The notes beneath the pieces are model-generated. The model searched no databases, had not been told where the DNA came from, and saw only the letters and a list, made by a program, of their open reading frames with translations. 64,000 bases of DNA from DTU013 sp964512095 (GTDB lineage Bacteria > Bacillota > Clostridia > Acetivibrionales > DTU013). The DNA lies in the NCBI GenBank assembly GCA_964512095.1, contig CAZEIH010000004.1:51754-115753 (forward strand), read 5' to 3'. This document shows positions 53,530-59,912 of the stretch, piece after piece; position 1 is the first letter of the stretch, and each line of letters begins with the position of its first letter. A program made the translations under genes and the position numbers.

Positions 53530-53927
53530 GTTCCAATCATTTTAATGGCCTCATCCATATATTCTTGTAAGGTAAGCTCCGGTACTCCTGCTACCTGAAT
53601 GTTGCATTTATTCATGGGTATCAGCACCTTTCTTGCGGGACTTCCTGCAATAGCCGAAGCCATAGCAGGGGTCAGCTCGCCAAGCATAGAATTGGCGGCA
53701 ATAATCCCAATAGCACCTATAATAAAGTCTACCTTGTCTGCGTTGTATACGATAGCATTCTCACCGGTAGCGCCCTGATCAGCTCCAGCTTTAAGCATAG
53801 CCGCTGTTGCAAGGGTATTAGTACCTAGTGCTATTATTTCAGTCCCTTTACCATATATACCTCTAAGGTTTTCTACGAGTGCCCTACCCATTCCGCCTCC
53901 CTGACCATCAATAACTGCGATTTTCAT
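53502..53927 (-). CDS. DUF3842 family protein
   Basis: A 141-residue protein recognised as DUF3842. It begins with a Rossmann-like MKIAVIDGQGGGMGRALVENL and includes ALGTNTLATAAMLKAGAD and the C-terminal CNIQVAGVPELTLQEYMDEA. The glycine-rich opening suggests nucleotide binding. No function is established; the family is found mainly in anaerobic Firmicutes. CAGGGGGACATT precedes the ATG. The terminal seven residues come from an inserted repeat and may be non-native. Confidence 0.85.
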   Translation of the reverse strand: MKIAVIDGQGGGMGRALVENLRGIYGKGTEIIALGTNTLATAAMLKAGADQGATGENAIVYNADKVDFIIGAIGIIAANSMLGELTPAMASAIAGSPARKVLIPMNKCNIQVAGVPELTLQEYMDEAIKMIGTVNSLRSGS

Positions 53928-53990
53928 AATGTCCCCCTGCCCTTTTCATGTAAGGTGTTAACTCATTAATTGCGAAATAATTGTTATAGA

Positions 53991-55163
53991 TCACGCTGAT
54001 ATTTCTCCAGCTCTCTTAAGTGAAACCCTTGTAATTGCCGGTCCAACCAATTCATATATCAATGTAGCACTAAGAATGACAGCCCGTATTGTCTGACCAT
54101 ATTCAGGAAGCATCTGTGCAGCCAGCAGTGATAGGCCTATTGCAACACCGGCCTGAGGCACAAGAGAAAATCCTAAATACTTCTTTATATTCTCTGGTGC
54201 TTTCATTATCACAGCACCTAAATAAGCACCTGCCACCTTTCCCACAACTCGGCAAACCACATAAAGAATACCCATCACGCCTATCTGTGGCAGTATAGAC
54301 AAATCCAACTCCATACCCGATACAACAAAGAACATTACAAATATGGGCGGGGTAATACTATCGGTAAGCTTAAGTATTGAGCCAGCTGACTTGCTTAAAT
54401 TGATTAGCATAGCTCCCATTGACATACATAGAAGCAATGGGGATAAACCAAGATATGTTGCAAGTGAACTGCCCAAAAACACAAAAGCTACTGTTATTAT
54501 GATACGGTTTGAGTCTTTTTTAAAGAAACGTAGAGGTACAGTAAATAAAATTCCCAGCAAGAAGCCCAATAGGAGTGAGCCCAAAATCTCACCCATAGGC
54601 TTGAGAATAGATAATACCAGTGAAGTCTCCCCTGGATACTGCATTATATTTACAATTGCTACTGCAAAGCCAAATGCCATAAGTGCAACAGCATCATCCA
54701 GTGCAACTACGCTCAAAAGCGTTTCAGTAACTGGCCCCTTTGCCTTGTATTGCTTTATGACCATAATAGTTGCAGCAGGAGCAGTTGCTGAGGCAATAGC
54801 TCCTAATAGTATTGCTATTGTAGGATCAAAGCCCACCAGTATAAGTACTAAGGTGACTACAAGCATAGCTGCTAGGCCTTCCAAGATTGCTATTACAATC
54901 GGCGTCTTTCCTACTTTTTTCAGATAACTCACTTTAAATTCCGACCCAATGGAGAAAGCTATGAAAGCTAGAGCTATTTCGGAAGCTAACTCCAGACCTG
55001 TTACTAATTCCATTGGAACTATTTTAAATAGATATGGACCAATTAGAATACCTGCAATTAAGTAACCGGTGACATTGGGGAGCTTGATTAGCTTTACTGC
55101 ACGCCCCAATAAAAGCCCTGCTAATAAAATCAGTGCTAAATAGAAAAGTGTATTCAAATGCAT
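53991..55163 (-). CDS. Cation/proton antiporter, CPA2 family
   Basis: A 390-residue membrane protein with about twelve helices and no cytoplasmic RCK domain. The opening ILLAGLLLGRAVKLIKLPNV and TGYLIAGILIGPYLFK are typical of CPA2 (KefB/NapA/GerN-like) exchangers. The ion-binding aspartates appear in SVVALDDAVALMAFG (DD motif). It should exchange Na+ or K+ for H+. Its start lies two bases after the stop of a P-II-like gene, so the two are cotranslated. Confidence 0.92.
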   Translation of the reverse strand: MHLNTLFYLALILLAGLLLGRAVKLIKLPNVTGYLIAGILIGPYLFKIVPMELVTGLELASEIALAFIAFSIGSEFKVSYLKKVGKTPIVIAILEGLAAMLVVTLVLILVGFDPTIAILLGAIASATAPAATIMVIKQYKAKGPVTETLLSVVALDDAVALMAFGFAVAIVNIMQYPGETSLVLSILKPMGEILGSLLLGFLLGILFTVPLRFFKKDSNRIIITVAFVFLGSSLATYLGLSPLLLCMSMGAMLINLSKSAGSILKLTDSITPPIFVMFFVVSGMELDLSILPQIGVMGILYVVCRVVGKVAGAYLGAVIMKAPENIKKYLGFSLVPQAGVAIGLSLLAAQMLPEYGQTIRAVILSATLIYELVGPAITRVSLKRAGEISA

Positions 55164-55165
55164 GT

Positions 55166-55504
55166 TTAGATTTCAACTCCTTCTGCGCTAGTGACTGGTA
55201 ACGTGAAAATTACCGCAGAATCAGGTTTTGACAGATCTCCCACAATCTCGCGTATGATTTCTTTTGCTTCCTCAACCCTTGTATCTTTAAGTACCATGAA
55301 TAGGGTTTTGCTTTCCTTTCTATCCGGATCAATGAGCATACGCAATGCTCCGAATATTGGATAATCTTCGCCGCTTCTTGCCAGCTCCCGCATCATACCA
55401 GTACTATTTAGTATTGTAGCACCACATATACCCTTCTCCATAAGGCTTTCCAATAGGGTGTCGAGGACTTCGACTTTGTTTAATACCATAACCATTAGCT
55501 GCAT
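55166..55504 (-). CDS. P-II-like small regulatory protein coupled to the antiporter
   Basis: A 112-residue protein with a ferredoxin-like P-II pattern: MQLMVMVLNKVEVLDTLLES, MEKGICGATILNSTGM, then TLFMVLKDTRVEEAKEIIRE and KPDSAVIFTLPV. The uridylylated tyrosine T-loop of GlnB is absent. ATG 55504 is chosen with GGGGTGAT upstream. The placement directly before an exchanger gene parallels P-II-like regulators of transporters, such as SbtB with SbtA, so it may gate the antiporter in response to a nucleotide. That is inference. Confidence 0.65.
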   Translation of the reverse strand: MQLMVMVLNKVEVLDTLLESLMEKGICGATILNSTGMMRELARSGEDYPIFGALRMLIDPDRKESKTLFMVLKDTRVEEAKEIIREIVGDLSKPDSAVIFTLPVTSAEGVEI

Positions 55505-55651
55505 TAATTTATCACCCCATAAATAATAATTAAGGTTCACTCTATAACATCAAAAGTATATACCTTTGTAATTTAAAATGCAAATTATGACGGCTGAAAA
55601 CATAGGCTGGGAATTGGATAGCTAATTGCAAAAGAGTAATCCTCAAATGCA

Positions 55652-55740
55652 ATTTCACATTCTCCCCGTGGGGGGAGAGACCCCCAATACACTTTGCTGG
55701 GTTCTGGCGTTGCATATTTCAATCCACTCTCCCCGCGTGG
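55652..55740. CRISPR. Relic two-repeat CRISPR unit
   Basis: Repeat A (55652-55681) aligns to the main-array repeat with a three-base deletion and a few changes. Repeat B (55716-55740) matches its first 25 bases exactly, then breaks into CTCGAG. The 34-nt interval between them is spacer-sized. Orientation is the same as the large array 4.2 kb to the right. It has no leader or cas genes and looks like a fragment cut off by insertion of a mobile element. Confidence 0.8.
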
Positions 55741-55856
55741 CTCGAGTTGATAGCATTGATGTCTGAAAGTGATTTTTGACCTCGATGTATGTGGGAACAT
55801 ATCAATCGGTTTTTTCCTGATTTTTCAGAAACTGTGGTAAGAGGGAACATGTCTAC
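55741..55856. mobile_element. IS-end-like sequence, left copy
   Basis: Begins with CTCGAG at the break in the CRISPR repeat, followed by ATTGATGTC and two spaced motifs GGGAACATATCAA (near 55796) and GGGAACATG (near 55846). Related motifs recur at 57556-57677. Multiple short repeats of this kind near the end of an element are typical of IS21-family termini. No transposase gene remains. Confidence 0.45.
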
Positions 55857-55859
55857 TCT

Positions 55860-56864
55860 CTATAGCTTATTGTTATATTCAGAGGTGATTTCAAAAAGTG
55901 TCTTCATAGCTTCTTCTTCAATAGAAGCAATGTCCATCAATAGATGGGACGCTTCTTTAAGGTATACCTCATTTAAATTTTCTCCAGCTTTACAAATTAG
56001 TTTAGATACCTCTGTCCACATATCAGCAATTGTTGAAAATTTCTTATTTGGATTTTTAAGCTTTAAGTCTGGAAATAGGTCATTGCATTCACCTAGAAAA
56101 TCTCTGTACATATTTCTAAATAAGGCACCTCCAGTACCAGCCTTCTCCATTAATGTACCTGCTTGAATAATTAATTCTCGTGTCACACCAGGCCTTTCGA
56201 ACCAACTTCCGATAACCTTTGCTGTTTTTATTATTCCTTTGAAAGATATATTTTGAATTGGGGGATTCAAATACTCATATGCATTATTATAGATTGCAGA
56301 TACAATTACACTCTTTAAGTCTGGTAGCTCATTTCTTCTTGCTATAGTAAATGACCTGTTTTTAGAAGACATTGGACCCTTTGCACTTCTAGCATCTGAT
56401 AGACTTTCTAAACTTGTTTTAACATTTGATCCCTGCTGATCAGTATCAATTAAATAGGCAAACTTTTTATCATATCCATAAATAGTTACATAATGTCCCG
56501 CAAAATGTATCTTTTGTGTAAAATATTCAAGATAATAACAATCTAATTTCAAACCTACTGGAATGCCATTGTCAATTTTGGATTTCACATTCTCCCAAGC
56601 CTTCGATTTTGAAGTTGTTTGGGACACCTGAATACTCAAATTAAAATTTTTCACTATATTTTCTGTTAAAACATCCGGCTTACATCTTCCTCCTAAGAAT
56701 GGAAACTCCATTTGTTTACTATCCCAATATATGAAACTAAGCCCTTCTCCAATTCCAAATAGTATTGGCTCAGAAAGTTTTAGCCCACAATTCCGAAGCA
56801 GATTACCGACCGTAGTTGTTTCACAATGTTTCCCGTAAAAGGGATTACAATTTTCAATAATCAT
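55860..56864 (-). CDS. BtrH-like protein (BtrH N-terminal/DUF4872 type)
   Basis: A 334-residue protein whose start, NCNPFYGKHCETTTVGNLLR, is the BtrH N-terminal motif with its cysteine (Cys15 in KHCETT). FAGHYVTIYGYDKKFAYLIDTD carries the histidine and aspartate of a papain-like triad. In butirosin biosynthesis BtrH transfers an acyl chain from a carrier protein to the aminoglycoside. The C-terminal part is all-helical and matches the DUF4872-type extension. No carrier protein or acyl-synthesis genes are near, so the acyl donor is unknown. Its start overlaps the PadR gene by 11 bp. The gene is AT-richer than its neighbours, suggesting transfer. Confidence 0.75.
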   Translation of the reverse strand: MIIENCNPFYGKHCETTTVGNLLRNCGLKLSEPILFGIGEGLSFIYWDSKQMEFPFLGGRCKPDVLTENIVKNFNLSIQVSQTTSKSKAWENVKSKIDNGIPVGLKLDCYYLEYFTQKIHFAGHYVTIYGYDKKFAYLIDTDQQGSNVKTSLESLSDARSAKGPMSSKNRSFTIARRNELPDLKSVIVSAIYNNAYEYLNPPIQNISFKGIIKTAKVIGSWFERPGVTRELIIQAGTLMEKAGTGGALFRNMYRDFLGECNDLFPDLKLKNPNKKFSTIADMWTEVSKLICKAGENLNEVYLKEASHLLMDIASIEEEAMKTLFEITSEYNNKL

Positions 56865-57396
56865 ATTTATCCTCCTTCAACTCATCTAATAAATCGTTTA
56901 TCCATTCAACTTCAGCCTCAATAAGTTTAAGAGGATGGGTAAATAATGCCTTCACATGAATGATATTATGTACCATCGGTTGTTCTTTATAGCTTTTGAG
57001 AATAGTCTGTCCCCTATTTTCAAGGTTAGCTCGGTATTCAATGAGGCATTCATATACCTCTTCTTTAGTTAGAAAATGCGAAAAAGCTAACCCTATGGAA
57101 AACTCACTGTACACGCGTTGGGGAGTGTGGAGGGCCTTCTTAATAGTTTCTCGCACAGTATCCCTAAAAGTATCATTTACAAAATATACTTTGCGAGCTG
57201 GAGAACCATACTCCTCTTCATATCTCGAACCAATCCATCCCTTTTTTTCAAGGTTATTTAAAGAATTATATATAGAAGAAAAGCCGATTTTAGTCCAGTT
57301 TCTCATCTTTCGTTCTTCAATAACCGCTTCTATTTCGTACCCGTAACGATCTTCTTCGTACAACAATCCCAGTAGAACCATTTCGATTTGAGTCAC
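56854..57396 (-). CDS. PadR family transcriptional regulator
   Basis: A 180-residue PadR regulator. MVLLGLLYEEDRYGYEIEAV begins the winged helix, and GFSSIYNSLNNLEKKGWIGS is the recognition-helix block, followed by the basic wing GSPARKVYFVND. The C-terminal helical part (Vir-like) mediates dimerisation. The GTG start at 57396 has AGGAGG eight bases upstream. It overlaps the BtrH-like gene and probably autoregulates the pair. Confidence 0.9.
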   Translation of the reverse strand: MTQIEMVLLGLLYEEDRYGYEIEAVIEERKMRNWTKIGFSSIYNSLNNLEKKGWIGSRYEEEYGSPARKVYFVNDTFRDTVRETIKKALHTPQRVYSEFSIGLAFSHFLTKEEVYECLIEYRANLENRGQTILKSYKEQPMVHNIIHVKALFTHPLKLIEAEVEWINDLLDELKEDKYDY

Positions 57397-57681
57397 TACG
57401 CAATCCTCCTGACATACACCTTTGATTATATTTTTTTTATACTCTCATTTGCTAAGTGTAATTTCCATTTGTTCCGGTCGTTTTTTTAGCCAACTGGAAT
57501 TAATAAACGATCGCTGATATAGGTATTCTCGCCTTCCACTTGACAGTATCACCCTGGCTCGAGTGCTAATTATTGATGTCGTGGTTTAAGGGAACACGTC
57601 AACCGTTTTCGACCATTTTCACAGTATGTGGAAACTTATCAACGGTTTTAAGGTTCTTGGTAACATATCAATGTCATTTAT
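57397..57681. mobile_element. Gap with IS-end-like sequence, right copy
   Basis: The first 150 bases hold the PadR promoter region, unresolved. From 57556 the sequence CTCGAG, ATTGATGTC, then GGGAACACGTCAACCG (near 57590), GGAAACTTATCAACGG (near 57630) and GGTAACATATCAATG (near 57659) repeats the motif family seen at 55741-55856. It ends five bases from the stop codon of the carbamoyltransferase-like gene. It resembles the multiple terminal repeats of an IS21-type element, without a transposase. Confidence 0.45.
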
Positions 57682-58512
57682 TTAACTCAACAAGCAGTAT
57701 ATAATAATAGCTTGCTGAACTTGAAGTAAGTACTTTTTAAATTCGTACCCAACAAAGTATTTTGACTCTATAGCATCAACAGAAACTTCTTCTCCACGAT
57801 AAAACGGAGGACAGGTATTTAAAATCGCTCCATCATTCGCCATATCCATTACTTCTTTTGTAATCTGACAGTTTCTAAAATCCGCAAGTGCATTTAAAGG
57901 CAAAGAATCCGTACAAATAATGTCTTTACCACATATCGCTTCTCTTACAGAGTCATATGCCATCAATCCATTTATTTCGTAGCCTTTTCCACAACATTGA
58001 GATAATTCAAAGCCCATAACATCAGAAGCCTCTTTCCAAGCCAGTCCTATGTTTCCTGCTGCCCCACAATATAAATATTTGTCATTTATAAAATTTTTTC
58101 TTATCTTTGAAAGTGCGTACATATCTGCGAGCATCTCGCATGGATGATTTACATCTGTCATTGCATTTATAACTGGTACCACTGAATATTTAGCGAGCTG
58201 TTCCAGTATTTCAATATTGCTATGCCTTACCACAACAACATCTGCCCAGTTATTCAAATATCCACAAACATCTCTCAACTCCTCTTTTTTATCAAGAGAT
58301 TCATTTGGAAATAGTATAGGTTGTCCTCCCAATAAATGTACTCCCTTTTCAAATGTGACACGCGTTCTAATACTTGAATTAGGAAAAAATAATATTACAC
58401 TTTTTCCCTTTAGTATTTCATTATATTTACCGCTATGAATTTCATCAGAAATTCTAAAAATATCATAAATTTCACTTGACTTTAATTCTGTTAATCTAAC
58501 TAGGCTCTTCAA
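57682..58512 (-). CDS. Atypical carbamoyltransferase-like protein
   Basis: A 276-residue member of the aspartate/ornithine carbamoyltransferase superfamily. The carbamoyl-phosphate loop is FPNSSIRTRVTFEKG (normally STRTR) and the second motif is HPCEMLADMYAL (HPCQ in ornithine enzymes). The ornithine-binding SMG loop is replaced by DSLPLN and the HCLP motif by NTCPPF, so it is unlikely to be a normal ornithine carbamoyltransferase. It is 30-50 residues shorter than those enzymes but looks complete. The TTG start has GGAGGAATC upstream. No arginine-pathway genes are near. It may carbamoylate a different amine, perhaps in the accessory island's own product. Confidence 0.75.
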   Translation of the reverse strand: MKSLVRLTELKSSEIYDIFRISDEIHSGKYNEILKGKSVILFFPNSSIRTRVTFEKGVHLLGGQPILFPNESLDKKEELRDVCGYLNNWADVVVVRHSNIEILEQLAKYSVVPVINAMTDVNHPCEMLADMYALSKIRKNFINDKYLYCGAAGNIGLAWKEASDVMGFELSQCCGKGYEINGLMAYDSVREAICGKDIICTDSLPLNALADFRNCQITKEVMDMANDGAILNTCPPFYRGEEVSVDAIESKYFVGYEFKKYLLQVQQAIIIYCLLS

Positions 58513-58666
58513 ATAGATTCCTCCACTAATTATTATTTACTCAAATTAAATCTTATAATTAAGCATATTTCTTGTTTAATCAAGACAATAAGCTTCTTGA
58601 AATCGCTAATATTCAATTCATCGCCTTTACTTTATCTTTCATATTGCAACAGGAATACAAGCTTTC

Positions 58667-59554
58667 CTATAGTATTTTTAAATACATATCTAAGCGCTCA
58701 TTAACATATCTTGCAAATAATTTTTCCATAGCAGAGAGATTGTGTTTTATATGATATTCATCGAAAGCATTGTAATAAGCAATACGGTCGGTAAATTTGA
58801 TGTCAATAGGGGGATAACCTGCTTTCATCAGTTCCAAATTTACAAGCAGACGTCCTGTTCTTCCGTTTCCGTCAATGAAAGGATGGATCCCTTCAAATTC
58901 AATGTGGAAACGAGCTAGTTTTGTTACAATATGTTCAGTACTTTCTGCAAAGTCAATCATTAGCTGCTCCATCTTAGGCTGAATCAGATACGGCTGCAAA
59001 GGTTCATGCTGTGCGCCCATAATGCGAACAGGCACACGGCGATATACACCGCGGTCATCTTTCTTATCAGCAAGCACCAGATAATGTATCTGCTTAATAA
59101 TGCTTTCACTCATCGGAACTTTATCCTTTACCAATTCACTGACGAATATAAAGGCTTCTTTGTGCCCAACTGCCTCCATATGATCTTTCAGTGGTTTTTG
59201 GTCAATAGTAAGCCCTCTCAGAACTAAATCTGTTTCACGAAGCGTCAGTGTATTGCCCTCAATGGCATTGGAATTGTATGTGTATTCTACAACAAACTGC
59301 TCACTAAGTCGTTCTACTTCACCCTCTGTCAAAGAGCGTCTGGTCTCTAGCTCCTTCATTTTTCGGTCAATAATATCTAGCAGACTTTCGGTAGATTTAT
59401 ATCTTCCATCGGTCGGTTTGATTGCATCTATAGGAATTTTCCAACCTCGTCCTTCTTGAAAGGCACCGGGAATTCTCTCCTCAGAACAAAGCACTCTTAT
59501 TCTTCTATCAGAAATACCCCATTTTTCTGCAGCTTGCTTTACACTCATAAACAT
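58667..59554 (-). CDS. Fic-domain protein (class II AMP transferase) with N-terminal DNA-binding domain
   Basis: A 295-residue Fic protein. The core motif is HPFIDGNGRTGR (His224 to Arg235), fully intact, so it should transfer AMP or another nucleotide moiety to hydroxyl side chains. The inhibitory helix motif S-x3-E-G is in YNSNAIEGN, before the Fic core, making it class II (autoinhibited). Residues 1-50 form a MerR/excisionase-like helix-turn-helix (VKQAAEKWGISDRRIRVL). That, with three direct repeats over its promoter, suggests it controls its own expression. The ATG has GGAGGAATATTT upstream. It lies between the accessory island and the CRISPR array; no separate antitoxin gene is visible. 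Confidence 0.92.
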   Translation of the reverse strand: MFMSVKQAAEKWGISDRRIRVLCSEERIPGAFQEGRGWKIPIDAIKPTDGRYKSTESLLDIIDRKMKELETRRSLTEGEVERLSEQFVVEYTYNSNAIEGNTLTLRETDLVLRGLTIDQKPLKDHMEAVGHKEAFIFVSELVKDKVPMSESIIKQIHYLVLADKKDDRGVYRRVPVRIMGAQHEPLQPYLIQPKMEQLMIDFAESTEHIVTKLARFHIEFEGIHPFIDGNGRTGRLLVNLELMKAGYPPIDIKFTDRIAYYNAFDEYHIKHNLSAMEKLFARYVNERLDMYLKIL

Positions 59555-59576
59555 AAATATTCCTCCATTCCATAGT

Positions 59577-59643
59577 ATTATACCAAATTATCGGAATAAT
59601 ATAAACAAGTTCGGAATAATATTATAATGATTATCGGAATAAC
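59577..59643 (-). promoter_or_regulatory. fic promoter with three direct-repeat operators
   Basis: An extended -10 TGGTATAAT lies on the minus strand at 59577-59585. Upstream of it TCGGAATAAT occurs at 59591-59600 and 59611-59620, and TCGGAATAAC at 59634-59643 (plus-strand sequence), 20 and 23 bp apart. The first copy overlaps the -35 region. The arrangement suits cooperative binding of a small HTH protein. Confidence 0.6.
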
Positions 59644-59912
59644 ATAAGTTCAATAAGATATTATCATATTAATTTGATTTCCCAAAAAATAACGACAATA
59701 GTTCTCAAGTCTCGACCTATCCTAAAATAGTAGTTTCCTTGTCTCGCAAGGAAAAAAGCAAATCTGCAGTCTCTACCCTGGCTTACATTTTATATTCCAT
59801 GCCACACTCGGAGAACAAAAAACAAGATTTCCATCAATCGGCTATTCTAACCGAAATTCTGAAAACCTTTGATTTCAAGTTATTTACAGCCTATTTACTT
59901 ATCTTTTCGTGA
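59644..59912. other. Gene-free stretch between fic operators and the CRISPR array
   Basis: No credible gene. It is AT-rich with one hairpin, TTTCCTTG (59734-59741) with CAAGGAAA (59747-59754), lacking a correctly placed T-tract. By repeat polarity it lies at the trailer (oldest) end of the array, so no leader is expected here. Confidence 0.5.

Noticed and set aside
59644..59912. CRISPR leader at the left end of the array
   Set aside because: The adjacent repeat is degenerate and repeat polarity is opposite, so this is the trailer end.
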